From positions 51,804,093 through 51,868,092 of the forward strand of contig NC_081849.1 of NCBI RefSeq assembly GCF_963259705.1: a DNA stretch of 64,000 bases, read 5' to 3'. This DNA is from Myotis daubentonii. Its lineage: Eukaryota > Chordata > Mammalia > Chiroptera > Vespertilionidae. This document shows, piece after piece, positions 21,910 through 34,251 of this stretch (the first letter of the stretch is position 1; every line of letters begins with the position of its first letter). Position numbers and translations under genes: made by a program. The notes under the pieces were generated by a model. That model searched no databases. It was not told the DNA's origin and was given only the letters and a program-made list of their open reading frames with translations.

Positions 21910-23560
21910 TCTAAACCAGCTGGATGAGAAAAATCAACAATTTATGCAAGAATCAAGTGGAAATAAAGAATGATATAGCTACAATAAATAAAACACAATG
22001 GAAGGTTTCAACAGTAGACTAGAAGAAGCGGAGGTGAATTAGAAGACAGGGCAGAAAAACACACCCAATGAAAGGAGAGCCTAAAGGAGCTTTAGGACAA
22101 CATGAAACAAAGTAACATACATATAATAGGGGTGCCAGAATGACAAGAAGAGGAGCAAGAAATAGAAAACCTACTAGAAAAAATGACAAAACTTCCCTGA
22201 TTTGGGGAAGAAAAAAGTCATAAGCACAGAGTCCCAAACAAGATGAACACAAAAAGACCTAGACCAAGACACATTGTAATTACAATGGCAAACATTAATG
22301 ACAGAGAGAGAATCTTAGAGGCTGCAAGAGAGAGACAGAGTTACCTAAAAGGGATCTCCCATTAGATTATCAAATGATTTCTCAACAGAAACACACCAGG
22401 CCAGAAGGGAATGAAATGAAGTATACAAAGTGATGCAAAGCAAGGGACTGAATCCAAGAATACTCTAACCAGCAAGGCTATCATTCAAAATTGAAGTGGA
22501 AATCAGGAGCTTCACAGACAAAAAATGCTAAGGGAGTCTGTCACTATCAAGCCAGCAATGCAAGAAATGCTAAAGGAACTGTTGTAAAAAGAAATAAAAA
22601 GGGAAGAAGGAACACAGGCACAAAGAATAAAAATGGCTACAAACAAGTACCTATTAATAACCTTAAATGTAAATGAATTAAATGCTCCAATCAAAAGACA
22701 TCCAGTGGCTGAATGGATAAGAAAACATGATGCATATACCAGTATATGCTGTCTACAAGAGACCCACCTCAGAACAAGGGACTCACACAGACTGAAAGTG
22801 AAGGTATAGAAAAATATTTTTCAGGCAAATGAAAATGAAAAAAAAGCTGGGGTAGCAATTCTTATATCTGACAAAATAGACCTCAAAGTGAAGGCCATAA
22901 AAGAGAGAAGGAAGGCCACTTCATAATACCAAAGGGATCACTATAACAAGAGGATATAACTTTGGTAAACATATATGCATACAATGCAGGAGCACCCAAA
23001 TACATAAAAAAAAAAAAAACTTCTGGAAGGTATCAAGGGAGAGATCAATAGCAATACAATCATAGTAGGGGACTTTAATACCCATTAACATCACTGGATA
23101 AATCCTCTAGACAAAAAATCAACAAAGAGACAGCAATCCTAAATGACTCACTAAATCAGACGGATTTAATTGACCATTTTCAAAACATTTCACCCCAAAG
23201 CTAGGGAATATACATTCTTCTCAAATGCACATGGGACATTTCTAAGATAGACCACATATTGGGACACAGGCAAAGTCTCTCCAAATTCAAGAAGATTGAA
23301 ATCATATCAAGCATCTTCTCAGAACACAGTGGCATAATATTAGAAATCAACTACAATAAAAACAATTTAAAAAATTCAAACACTTAGAGGCTAAACAGAA
23401 TTCTATGAAACAATGATTGGGTTACCAAAGAAATCAAAGAAGAAATTAAAAACATCCTGGAAACAAATGACAATGAAAACACAACAATCCAAAATCGATG
23501 GGACACAGTGAAAGCAGTCATGAGAGGGAAGGCCACAGCACTGAAGAGTCTGGTGGTCAG
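21910..23560 (+). mobile_element. L1M (L1MA/MB-like) ORF1 3' end and ORF2 endonuclease domain
   Basis: The ORF1 C-terminus runs from about 22030 to 22590 ('gagtcccaaacaagatgaacac', 'agacacattgtaattac'). The inter-ORF region and ORF2 start near 22640. The endonuclease motifs are legible despite several stops and indels: LQETHL at about 22752-22769, GDFNT near 23068-23082 and IDHILGH near 23248. It is truncated at both ends: no ORF1 start and nothing beyond about 23560, before the reverse transcriptase domain. Not functional. Confidence 0.85.
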
Positions 23561-24235
23561 CACCAAATCATTTAAAACGGAATCAAGGTAAACAACTGCT
23601 TGAATTATGGTTTCAGAAAGGAATGTACATGCTATAAACCCAAGCACTGTTAAGAATAACATAACTAACAAAAAATGGGGTTAGAAGGAAAGAAGTGGGG
23701 AAAGTGAAATGGTATGGTTTCTCAAATTTCATAAGGAAATCAATAGATACTGTGCAAAATTGAAACATAATTTTAAAAATATATTGACTCTACCCCTATG
23801 TGTCACTGAGGAAATGAGTGAAATTTGGGTGGGCATGCCTTTGATATTTGGGCTGACCTGTGTATTATATTTGGCATCTCTAGGGCCCAGGCACTAAATG
23901 CCAGGATCACCTAGGTTATTGTGACCACCCAGCATTTCTATTGCTTCCTAAAGACCTGGCACTGTCTTGGGTTGAGAAATGCTGCTGTAACTCTTTAAGT
24001 TTTTCATAGTACTGTTTCTCTTAGGTTTAGAGCAATGTTGGAGAATTAAAATTTCTTGACTTAAAATCACACAAAAGGGATCATTTACCTGAAATTCATT
24101 CAATTTCATGTGTGGATCCCTTCTATTAAGTTAAAATAAATTGTATACAGAAAAGCCTGCTTATCTAATGTAACCATTTGCAAGTTAACAAAAAGCATTT
24201 GCTTAAACAAGAAATCTGAAAAAATATACATATTT
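23561..24235. other. unique sequence, nothing recognised
   Basis: No element or coding frame supported. May include the decayed L1 border. Confidence 0.45.
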
Positions 24236-24405
24236 AATTTTTATTTTTATTGTGTACAGACAACATAAATTTTCCCATTTTAACCATTTTTGGTGTACAG
24301 TTCTGTGACATTAATATATGCACATTGTTGTGCAACTATCACCACTTTCCATCTCCAGAACTTTTTCATCTTCCCCAGCTGTGTATTTTAACATAAACCA
24401 TATAA
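24236..24405 (+). mobile_element. L1M 3' UTR fragment
   Basis: 'ttttaaccatttttggtgtacagttctgtgacatt' and 'cattgttgtgcaactatcaccactttccatctccagaac' are characteristic of L1M 3' UTRs. Confidence 0.75.
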
Positions 24406-24944
24406 AGAATATTTGCCAATCTTTTGATTTGGGGCCAAGAATTTTTCTTTGAGAGAGGTCCTCTGATTGGAATTCCTCCTGGCCATCTTTTTTGCATGAA
24501 TTACACCAATAATGAGCTCTCTAGGATTTCCGGTTTCAATTTCTTTAAAATGAAACAAGAACTGAAAAACATTTGGGAAAGAATCTCAAATGCAAAATCC
24601 TCCTAGATCCCCTGCCCCCACCACCCAGTATTTTACCCCTAATTTGAAAACACATTTTGAATTATCTTACATTTACCAGTTTCCTAGCACACTCAATTTA
24701 TTCTTTACAGAAGCAATTCAGTTTTTTTGCATTTGCAATTTATCAATTTGCATAAAATTTAATTAAGTTATATGATTTAAAGGTTTGGGTTTAAGCACGG
24801 TTGATTTATGGAAAGTATCCAGCTGAACTGATGCGAACAAAAGTGTAGACCTGTGTAGAGAGCTGTTAAGTGAAATAATGTTACTTATGAAATAATCTGG
24901 CAAGCTGAATATTATATTAAATTTTAAGAAGTATGTATGCCTGT
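24406..24944. other. unique sequence, nothing recognised
   Basis: AT-rich; no element or gene seen. Confidence 0.5.
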
Positions 24945-25640
24945 GATGGTGAATTTGTGTGTCAACTTGACTAGTCTTAGGGGTACCCAGACTTTTGGTC
25001 AAAGACTATTCTGGGAGTGTCTGTGTGTTTCTGGGTGAAATTTACATTTAAAAAAAATGAGTGGATAGATTGAATAAAGCACATTGTCTGCTCTAATGTG
25101 GGTGGGCCTCATCCAATCAATTGAAGACGTGAATAAAACAAAAAGGCTAAATAAGGAGGAACTCCTCTAGCCCAACTGCTTTGAGCTTGACCAGCGGTTC
25201 TCAACCTGTGGGTCGTGACCCCTTTGGGGGTGGAACGACCCTTTCACAGGGGTCGCCTAAGACCATCCTGCATATCAGATATTTACATTACGATTCATAA
25301 CAGTAGCAACATTACAGTTATGAAGTAGCAACAAAAATAATTTTATGGTTGGGTCACAACATGAGGAGCTGTATTTAAAGGGCCAGAAGGTTAAGAACTA
25401 CTGAGCTAGACATTCTTTTTCCTCCCAAGTCTTTGGACTTGAACTGAAACATCAGTTATTCTTGGGTCTCCAGAGTGGAACTATCCATCAGCTCCCCTGA
25501 GTTTCTAACTTGCTGACTGCAGACCTTGGTACTTCTTAGCATACAAAATCATGTGAGCCATGTCCTTATAATAAACCTCTTTCTTATGTGTACATCCTAT
25601 TGGTTCTAATCCTCTGGAGAGTCCTAATACTACAAATAAA
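24945..25640 (+). mobile_element. old LTR-like repeat, split by a SPIN-like element
   Basis: Starts near 'tgtgatggtgaatttgtgtgtcaacttgac' and ends near 'ggttctaatcctctggagagtcctaatac', with an AATAAA-type signal at about 25571. The overall form is LTR-like, but I cannot name the family. The hAT element at 25192-25403 interrupts it. Confidence 0.55.
25192..25403. mobile_element. SPIN-like non-autonomous hAT element
   Basis: Starts CAGCGGTTCTCAACCTGTGG and ends GGTTAAGAACTACTG. Internal 'gtcgtgacccctttgggggt', 'catcctgcatatcagatatttacattacg' and 'ttatgaagtagcaac' match the SPIN (Space Invader) consensus as I remember it. Flanks AGCTTGAC and AGCTAGAC match at 7 of 8 positions. SPIN elements entered several tetrapod lineages by horizontal transfer. 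Confidence 0.88.
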
Positions 25641-25669
25641 AGTGTTTAGTGCTCACTCTCTATATCCTC

Positions 25670-25935
25670 TTATTTCTCCTTTTTTATCTTCTCCTCATCC
25701 TGTCTCTACTATCTCTCCTGCTGACTAACTTCTCCCTTCGACTTTGACTGTTCCGTGTATTCATAAATTCTCCAGGGAGCCATTTCTTTCCTTTTCCACG
25801 CTAACACTATGAACTCTTCGCAGACAGGGAGAGGCTCTTCTTCACTTCCCTGTCCCCATCACCTAGCACAGTCCCACCCATCAGTCATGGAGAGAGTTGC
25901 TGGATGAATGACTTTGAGACTGGAGGTGGTGGTGA
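25670..25935 (+). mobile_element. L2 3' end fragment
   Basis: 'ctatgaactcttcgcagacagggagaggctcttcttcac' and 'ccccatcacctagcacag' then 'ggatgaatgactt' follow the L2 3' end. Confidence 0.6.
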
Positions 25936-26164
25936 TGTCTATGGGCTTAGTCACTGCTGTAAATGGAATCTGCAGTTTTCTAGTTCCTCCTGCTCACCAA
26001 ACTTCTATGTCTCTCTTTCCCCATCATTTTTCTCTCTCAGCCCAATTTCTTCTTGTAAAATATAGCTAGAGGATTATTGCCTTTATCCTGCAAACTCTAG
26101 GGGTCATTCTGTTCTTTGAGTGACGTCAGGTCTTCCCTTTAACTGTGTTTCTAGAAAGTAATAC

Positions 26165-26345
26165 TCTACACTAAGCCCTCACTTAACATCACCAATAGGT
26201 TCTGCGACTTTAAACAAAATGGCATATAAGGAAACCAATTTTACCATAAACTAACGGATATAAGAGTTAAGTTCCCATGGCATCTCATCAATGTTATATT
26301 GAAACAAGGTTGAATGAAATGATGTTATTCGAGGACCTGCTTTGT
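26165..26345 (+). mobile_element. old medium-reiterated DNA repeat, copy 1
   Basis: 'ccctcacttaacatcaccaataggttctg', 'gaaaccaattttaccata' and 'gagttaagttcc' recur at 42960-43130 in the same order. An ancient mammalian DNA-transposon-type repeat whose name I cannot give. Confidence 0.6.
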
Positions 26346-26347
26346 AT

Positions 26348-26540
26348 ACTGTGGTTCTTAAACTTGATTGGACATCAGAATGACCTAAAGGGTTTATTAA
26401 AACATGAACTGCCGGACCCCATTCCCAGGGCTTCTATTCAGCTGGTCTGTAAAGGGCTGGAGGATCTGCATCTCTAATAAGTTTGCAGGTGATGCTGCAC
26501 GGATGCTACTGGTCCAGCGACTTCACTTAGAGAATCACTA
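26348..26540 (-). mobile_element. MER20-like hAT-Charlie element
   Basis: 'ctgtggttcttaaacttga', 'atcagaatgacctaaag', 'ggaccccattcccag' and 'gaatcact' follow the antisense MER20 consensus. Degraded inverted ends are visible. Confidence 0.7.
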
Positions 26541-27218
26541 ATCTGTACACCACAGAAGTACCAGCCCATTAGTTATCTAATTCCCTCCACTAAGGTAAAA
26601 AAAGAATAGATGTGTTCATTGTCTGGAACTTAACCATGAAATAAAAATAACAGGAAGAAAATGCATGTTTTGTTTTAAACCAAAAGTACAAAGGATTTTT
26701 TCTTATAATCATTCTTTAATTCAAATCATTCCATAGTCCATGAGTAAAGTTAAAACTGCTAAAAGAGAAAAGACTATTGATATTTCTATCAGAGTATATA
26801 AAAAGGTTAATTATGGTGTGCACATCTTAAAGATCTCTTCGCCGTGTGAGCCATCCCCAGAAATACTTGCCATAGAACTGAAATAGAAATGATTGCATGA
26901 GTAAATTAGCACCCACACTCCTTGCATGCATCATTTCATAGCGCAAGCCTTTTCTCTTTTCAGGGAATAATGGTTTTACATTTTACTGTGTGATGGCACT
27001 CTAATTGCTAAGTATAATAAGGACATTATGCTACAAAGTTAAAAGATTCCAAATGAAAAGGTAAGTCAAATATAGTCATTTCATCCAGCTAAGGATTCTT
27101 TAAAGTGTGCTCCTCTTTTTCCCCAGCTATCTCCCAATTCCGAATTCTTGATGGAATGATCAAGACGGAAAATAATGGCAGAAAAACACCTTAAAAGGAT
27201 CCTAGGATTCATCTAGTC
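26541..27218. other. unique sequence, nothing recognised
   Basis: No gene or element supported. Confidence 0.5.
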
Positions 27219-27432
27219 CAGGCATTTGCAACTATGACCCACTAGCCAACTCTGGCCCCCCACCTGTTTCTGTAAATATCATTTTAGTGGAAAACAAACA
27301 TGCCTGATGAAAATATTTATAGGGCTGCTTTCACCCCACAATAACAAGTAAGTGGCTGCAATACAGACAATGAGGTCCAAGGCCAAAATATTTACTATCT
27401 CATCCTTTTCCAAAAAGGTTTGCTGAGCCCTG
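27219..27432 (+). mobile_element. old hAT-Charlie-type element (CAGGGGTCRGCAAACT family)
   Basis: Left end CAGGCATTTGCAACTATG, interior 'ggctgctttcaccccac' and 'aaaatatttactatctcatcc', right end TTTGCTGAGCCCTG. The same family as 42118-42325. Confidence 0.7.
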
Positions 27433-27439
27433 CCCTAGT

Positions 27440-27560
27440 TCAACCTGATCACTCGGGAGGTGAGAAAACGTATCCCATAGAGAGAACGAAGTAGCTCCGG
27501 GTTACACACTCAGGCAAAGGACTGCAGAACGCCAGGCACTGTCCTCAGCAGCTCCCGTAA
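27440..27560 (-). mobile_element. MIR remnant
   Basis: 'gaggtgagaaaacg' and 'agctccgggttacacactcaggc' resemble the antisense MIR core. Confidence 0.45.
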
Positions 27561-28449
27561 GGACTTTGGTTCCCTAAGAGTCAAAGCCATCCTCATGTAT
27601 TAGTAGAGAAGCGGACGCTTTAGCAAGTTTGCAACTAATTACAATTTTCAAAGAGTCCTCCATATGAAAAACCCAAAAGAACAGTGTGACAGAAGTGTGC
27701 TTTGATGTTAGTCCAAAATGAATAAATAGCATCATTTTTTTCACACTTGTACAAAACACATGAGCAGCCTAACATTTAGGGCCGGTTTCTAATCATTAAA
27801 AAGTAAGGATCATCGTGTCTTTCAAAAAATATACTAATAATCTGTCATATAATATTCTCCCCATTGTCCAGAGATTGTGCCTGATGGTGTGAATTCTTAT
27901 TTTCTCAAAGTTACTGGATTCACCAAATTAACAAAAGCATATAGATGAGTGTGTGTGTTTGCATAGTATTTTATGTACTTTATACATGTGTCTAAAATAA
28001 AATGATATGATGATGCTAGGTGTCATTAGACTCCCAGTCTCTCTTAATTGTATGTTAAGGAAAATATGAATATTTTAAAATTGAACAAATACGTCTGTTC
28101 TGTAAATAAACCCAAATTCCTGGTTTCAGGTAAGTGTGCAGAGGAGTACAATGAACTGAAAAGGATTTGAAGGTTGAATTAAAATGCAACCAAGCAGTCT
28201 GCATCCAGAGCCCATGCACGTCCATGATTAACATTGCTTCAGTGAATCGGTGAGCGTCACAAGGGCAGGGCAGAGCTGGTACCCTCAGAGCCTACCATGA
28301 CCAAGATGGAACTCTGGGAGAAGAGGAATCCAGAGGAAACTGAACAGAAGTAATCAAAGAAATCAGTTAAAAACTAGGAGATGTTGATATCACAGAAACC
28401 GAGGAGAAAGGAAGAGGAAGGAGGATATGGTCAAAATAATTAAATCCAA
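27561..28449. other. unique sequence, nothing recognised
   Basis: No gene or element supported. Confidence 0.5.
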
Positions 28450-28695
28450 GTTTTTTAATTCTCACCCAAGGATATTTTTTTCCCATTGATATTTTAGAGA
28501 GAGTGAGACGAAGCGGTGGGCGGGGAGGGGAGAGAGAGACAGACAGAGACATCAATTGGTTGCTTCCCGCTCAAGCCCTGACCAGGATCCGGATGGAACC
28601 TGCAAGGAGGTACATGCCCTTGACTGGGAATCGAAGCTGTGATCCTTTCGTGCTCGGGCCAGCACTCTAACCATTGAGGAACACTTGCCAGGGCT
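28450..28695 (-). mobile_element. Ves-type SINE
   Basis: Minus-strand head 'gccctggcaagtgttcctc', GATCGAATTCC-like B box region and polypyrimidine run; tail at 28450-28490 ('ttctcacccaaggatattttt'). Diverged copy. Confidence 0.88.
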
Positions 28696-29289
28696 CCTGT
28701 TTCATTTTTAATAAGAACTTAGAATGATCCACTGGATTTGACAATTATGATATCTCTCAACAGGGTCATCTAAAACTCTTCAAGGCCCGATTTTTGGAGA
28801 CCCCATTCCATATTATAGCAAACATTAAAATGTACCAAATTCCACATAAAATTTGTCTTGAGAAATGGTGCCTTTGAAAATAGTACTAATTAAATGTCCT
28901 ACTTTTTTTTGTATTTAAGCCAATTACTTTCTCTGTAACTCTCATTTTATAGGTTCTTGTAAACCCAGAGGACTTAGGGTCTAACCAATGATGACTACAT
29001 TCAGAGAGGGCTACAGTGGATTACGGAATAAGTAAGTGATGAGCAAAGAGAGTAAATATGGACTTTCCCTTCACAAGTGTGACTAGGAAAGCAAGGAAAG
29101 AAAAAGAGAGGCAAAATAGAGCATAAAGTCCAGGGATGGTATGATTTATTTAAAATTAGAGCTTTTCACACAGTTTGGAAGAAAAAAAGGGTTAATGACA
29201 CAGAAGAGACTAGGAATATTTGATTAAACTGCTACGGGAGGAGATGGCAGATAGCAAGGGATCTAGAACATAAGTAGCTTCACCTTCTT
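28696..29289. other. unique sequence, nothing recognised
   Basis: No gene or element supported. Confidence 0.5.
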
Positions 29290-29536
29290 CTGCTTTTTTT
29301 ATTAATCCTCACTTGATGATATTTTTTCCATTGATTTTGAGAGAGTGGAAGAGAGAGAGAAATATCGATGTGAGAGAAACACATCGATTGGTTGCCTCCT
29401 ACAGGAGCCCCTGCCAGGGCCTGGGTGAGGGAGGAACCTGCAACGGAGGTACGCGCCCTTGTCCGGAATTGAACCTGGGACCCGTTGGTCCACAGGCTGA
29501 TGTTCTATCCACTGAGCCAAACTGGCTAGGGCAGGA
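29290..29536 (-). mobile_element. Ves-type SINE with target-site duplication
   Basis: Head on the minus strand is 'tgccctagccagtttggctc'. The 11-bp duplication TTCACCTTCTT flanks it (29279-29289 and 29537-29547), which shows an L1-mediated insertion. Confidence 0.93.
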
Positions 29537-29547
29537 TTCACCTTCTT

Positions 29548-30052
29548 GAAAGTCACTATTTCTCTGAGTCCAGATGGTAGGAGAGAAGGACAAGTGGGGG
29601 GATAGGTATTCTATTCATAGCTGCTATTAATAATGTTAAAATCAAGACAATGACATAATTCCAGTACCACCATTCAACACTGTTCTAAAGATCAGAGAAC
29701 AACAAGAGCAGCAGTGGGAGGTCACAGCAATTAACAACTCTGTGTTTCATACATAACCCCAAAGTCCTCTGTGATGTAGGGTGCTGTGAGATGCCTGTTG
29801 GGGCTTGGCTCTGGTTCTTTTATGAGTGAAGAAGAGGCAAGTACTGTCTAGGAGTAAAATGCCCACCTGTGTCAAGCAAATTGACTTGTCAAAGGCTCCA
29901 TCTGATAGATGAGTGGATTTACACAGAGAAAGCAGGAGGTATATGGAAAGTGCATTAACTCTTTGGGGTCACTGGGGCAACATTAGTAAATCATTGCTGC
30001 AGTTCTAAATGGTTCCCCTAATGGCCCCAAAGACTAAGTTCATCCCCTAAAG
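29548..30052. other. unique sequence, nothing recognised
   Basis: No gene or element supported. Confidence 0.5.
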
Positions 30053-30267
30053 CAGGGGTGGGCAAACTTTTTGACTCGAGGGCCACAATGGGTTCTTAAA
30101 CAGGACCGGAGGGCCAGAACAAAAGCATGGATGGAGTGTTTGTGTGAACTAATATAAATTCAAAGTAAACATCATTACATAAAAGGGTACGGTCTTTTTT
30201 TTTTTTTAGTTTTATTCATTTCAAACGGGCTGGATCCGGCCTGTGGGCCGTACTTTGCCCACGGCTG
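30053..30267. mobile_element. non-autonomous hAT element (CAGGGGTGGGCAAACT family)
   Basis: Left end CAGGGGTGGGCAAACTTTTT; right end GTACTTTGCCCACGGCTG. Flanks CCCTAAAG and CGCTAAAG match at 7 of 8 positions. Contains a poly-T stretch at about 30197. A different family from the 4990 group. Confidence 0.88.
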
Positions 30268-30329
30268 CGCTAAAGTCTCAGATAGTCCTAGGTGATCATT
30301 TGCCCTCAGAGTGACTACAAGTGCTTTTC

Positions 30330-30445
30330 AAGAGTTGGGTCAGTGGCCCAATTTCCACTTTCCAAATAAAGAAACTGAAGTTAATTCTAGGCTACTTGGC
30401 CAGTTAATAACAGAGCTTAGATTAGTTATTAGCCAGCTAACGTGG
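30330..30445 (-). mobile_element. MIR fragment
   Basis: 'ccaatttccactttccaaataaagaaactgaag' followed by 'ttggccagttaataacagagctta' is the antisense MIR core. Confidence 0.6.
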
Positions 30446-31765
30446 TTAGCTAATAATTAGGACTGCTTTTCCGTGATCATCATAGTAAAGGTTTGTTATT
30501 CAAAATGTAATTATTCACTGTGAAATAGTACTCCATTCCCCCCCCCCCTCCCCATGAAGTAGACAAATGGTTCCAATAAGATGGAAGTGAATGGCATTCT
30601 GCTGCCAAAAAAATGTTATTTTAGTTGTGGCTTTTTGTTGTTGTTAGATAGTTGTAACTTGTAGAAATAGAAATGAAAACTCAAGTTAATAAAGGAGGTA
30701 GAAAGTTGTTTCATAAAAGATTTTGGGAGTAGGTCCCAAGTTTGGTGAGTTTATCGGGCTCATGCATTGGATAAATTAGCTCATCTTTGAAGGTGTTGCT
30801 TGAAGAGCCCAGTCAGGCCTTTTCACTTAAGCATACAAAATGAGAAAGCTCTGTGCCCTGAAGAGAAGAGAGAAAAGGGGAAATGGACTCCCAGGACTTT
30901 TCAAGGCCACTTCCAAAGAGGTGAAGAAAGATAGCCTTGCGCATGGTTGTTATTACAGCTCAGGTTTATTGTGATAAAAAGGTTACCAATTCTTTGCAAA
31001 ACTTGTATTCAGATACTAGGCCTTCTCTCCATTCAAAGAGAATGACCAAATATGTAGGGGAGAAAAAGCAAGAAAAACGAATCACTAAGTGATAAGCATA
31101 TAAAATTTGAGTCAAGGAAGTTCTATGATAGGACTTATTCACATCTACATTTCAAAGCTTACTTGCATGGGCAAGGGCTTCTAGGAATTTCATGACCAGA
31201 TGCCCAATTGTAAATTTTCTAGAAAGAGAAAAATAAAAACTGCAACAATAAATTGTGTTCTGGAGCACAATTAAATCTTCATTATTTTTATGATGCTTCC
31301 TAGTATATTATGAATGTGTTATTCTAAAGCTTACAGAGAAGAGCAGTAATCTGTGTAATTTTTACCTAAAATGGAGACCTTTTGCTCAGTGGACCAAGGA
31401 TGAGGGCAGCTCAGGGTTCTGGGGTTACATGGAATGGGACACGGGTTTTGTTTCTTTTGTTTGTCTTGTCTTTTGTGATTAGATTTAGGACTTAACTGCC
31501 AAAATAACAAGGACTTCCCTGTTGATGTCTTGGCTGAGTTCAATGAGTTTTGCAAACACAGGAAAAGCAGACTTGAGTATAGGCAGAAGGATGACTCAAA
31601 AAGGAAATGTCACTTCTTGCCCAAATAAGAGATGCATGTGGTTATTAAAATAAATTTAAGGCTCAGCTAATTACAACTGTATTCATCACTTTGGGGATTT
31701 GGGACCCCTCTAATACCTATAAATTAAGAACTGTTATTAACAAATTAATTCATTATTATTATTAA
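30446..31765. other. unique sequence, nothing recognised
   Basis: A C-run lies at about 30539-30549. No gene or element supported. Confidence 0.5.
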
Positions 31766-31895
31766 TAATAATAATCCCTTGCATTTTGTGTGTCATTTTA
31801 CACATTACAAAGTGCTTTAACCTGTTATGACTTTGATGTTGACATGGACAGGGCAAGTTTAACTGTGTCCACTTAACAGATGAGTAAACTGAAGC
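31766..31895 (-). mobile_element. MIR-family fragment
   Basis: 'cattttacacattacaaagtgctttaac' and 'ccacttaacagatgagtaaactgaag' are antisense MIR/MIR3 phrases. Confidence 0.6.
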
Positions 31896-33415
31896 TGCAA
31901 ATTCCAGGCCTCTTTCCACAGACAACACTAAGGTCCTGTTAGCAGTCCCTCTGTGATGAATAACAACTTCTCTGCTCAAGTAAGAGCTGAGCCTTCAAGT
32001 GTGATTGTCATTAATATAAATGTTGACTGGAGATGTGCCCATCCTGCCCTGAAAACATAAGAAGTATACCAGTGGCATATCTTTAGGAAATTCAAGTAGG
32101 CTACCTTTTTCTAACAATGAGGATTGCAATAAATTAAGGAGAGTACAGATTAAATATATGTTTTCAGTTGATGGTAGGAATTTAAAAAGAATCCTAATTA
32201 GTGAATTTGTTAGTGGCTTGTCCCACTTTGCTGGATGCCCAGTTATCAATGCCCATGAGTTTCAGCCTTGGGCCATAACATTTCCCTGTTTCTCCAACAG
32301 CCATTTTCATTCATACTTGAGCTAAGATTACCCAAGTTGCACAGTGTACTTTGGCCAGCGTGGTGGAGGTTCTGAGTGTCTGCAGACCAGTGCTCCCTAA
32401 GAATTTGTAAAATCCTCTCTGCATGCCAGCTGGTGTGTCCCTTTAAGCCCCTATTTGCATATGGTACATTACTCAACAAGAGAGGTTTTTCTTTCTGTTT
32501 CACCACACATGCAGGTGCATAATCATTCCATGAGAGCTCTTGTAAATTACCCCCCAAGGTCCAAGGTCTGAAAAAAATAGGTTTTTCATAAAGACAATGA
32601 AAAACCACAATATTTGTACTTTTTTTCAGTCCTCCAAAAAAGTCTTCTTATAGCAACCTTACAAATGGTACCAGTCATTGCAGGGGAGGGGAGGAGTTAG
32701 CTGGCTTTGATTTGCAGAAATTTTTCCCCAAAAAACCATAAATAGTAATGAAATGAAATGTATTGGCTCACTTTGCTTTCTGAAAAATCCCACCAAATAT
32801 TCCTGTTTTAAAATATTACTTTAAAATTCTTCCTGGATACTTAAGGAGTCTTTTCAAGCATCATTCTTTTCTTCTGTAGCCATTTTCTCTAAAATGTATT
32901 TGTCTCTCACCAAGACCACCAAACTGAAATATTCAGGTGGAAAAAACTTTTCTTTCTTCCTCAGTTACATGTATGTGCACAGATGCTAACTGGAGTAGAA
33001 TAAAGAAACTCAGAACCTTTAGACATTATAGAGGAATTGGGCTTATTAAAATATAAAGTGCCTTTAGACTTAATTCAGTATTACTGTAACCTGAAGCCTT
33101 GAGGATATATAAAAGACCAAATATTTATCCTATGTGCAAATCAGACCCCAGTAATAAAAGTTTATCCTATAGCTCTTTTAAAATGTCAAAAATTATATCA
33201 CATCTCATATAAAGAAAAATGTGTGATTTTCATGCAAACTAACAACTTCATTAATAATTTAGATTTCACTCACCATCAAATATAAGATGATTTTGAACTT
33301 ACTATTTCTCCATATAAAATAATTAAACTTTCATTAATGTGAATTATTGCTTCACTCCAAATTTTCAAAATCATTAAATAAAAATATAAAGAAGGAACAA
33401 ACATTTTCTCCAAAT
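31896..33415. other. unique sequence, nothing recognised
   Basis: AT-rich in its second half. The minus-strand open frame at 32246-32608 has no motif. Confidence 0.5.
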
Positions 33416-33431
33416 GACTCCTTTCATTCTT

Positions 33432-33586
33432 TTTTTTTTTTATTTTTTTTTTATTTTATTTATTTATTTATTTTTTGTTTTTTTTTGTTTTTTTTTTTTA
33501 TTGCTTAAAGTATTACAAAGGGTATTACATATGTATCCATTTTATCCCCCCGCCCTAGACAGTCCCCTAGCCTCCCCTATCACCCA
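33432..33586 (-). mobile_element. 5'-truncated L1 3' tail with perfect target duplication
   Basis: The plus-strand T-rich tract (33432-33500) is the poly-A tail of a minus-strand insertion. 'attgcttaaagtattacaaagg' is the 3' UTR end also seen on + at 52995-53040. The 16-bp duplication GACTCCTTTCATTCTT flanks it exactly (33416-33431 and 33587-33602). Only about 90 bp of L1 body was copied. Confidence 0.85.
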
Positions 33587-33845
33587 GACTCCTTTCATTC
33601 TTAAGCTTTGTTCAAAGCTCAGGCAAATACTATGAAAGACAAAAAAAAGTCTTCTCTCCTTTTTCTTTTAACTTAAGTTTCCAAGTCAAATTTTATAATC
33701 ACATTTAGGGTCACTGAACTTAATGCACACACTTTATATAAAGAAAAAAAAGAGTATTATAATTGGTATCCTTTATATTCCAAATAAGGCATAGTAAATT
33801 ACTTGCAATAATAGATCAGAAGGAAATATGTCCTTTTATATTATA

Positions 33846-34251
33846 CTAGTGGCCCGAAATTCATGCATGGGGAGGGAGTGTCCCTCAGCCCAGCCTGCAC
33901 CCTCTCCAATCTGGGATGTCCAACTGCTGGTTTAGGCCTGATCCAGGACCACTGGCTCTTAACCACTCACCTGCCTGCCTGCCTGATTGCCCCTAACCAC
34001 TCTGCCTGCCAGTCTGCTCACCCCCAATTGCCGCCACCCCCCCCCCCTGCTGCTGGCCTGTTCACCCCCAACTGGCCCCCCAGCTGGCCTGCTCGCTCCC
34101 AACTCCCCCGCCCCCGCCCTGGCCTGATCACCCCCAACTGCCCTTCCCTCCTGGCCTGATCATCCCTAACTGCCTCTGTCTCACCCCTGCCATGGCTTTG
34201 TCTGGAAGGTCTCCCGGTCTAATTAGCATATTACCCTTTTATTAGTATAGA
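33846..34251 (-). mobile_element. non-autonomous Helitron (HeliBat type)
   Basis: CTAG at 33846-33849 next to a shrunken palindrome ('cgaaattcatgcatgg'). The 5' end on the minus strand is TCTATACTAATAAAAGGGTA at 34251. The C-rich interior has four to five degenerate 'ctggcctg...cccccaactg' repeats of about 40 bp. Confidence 0.88.
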
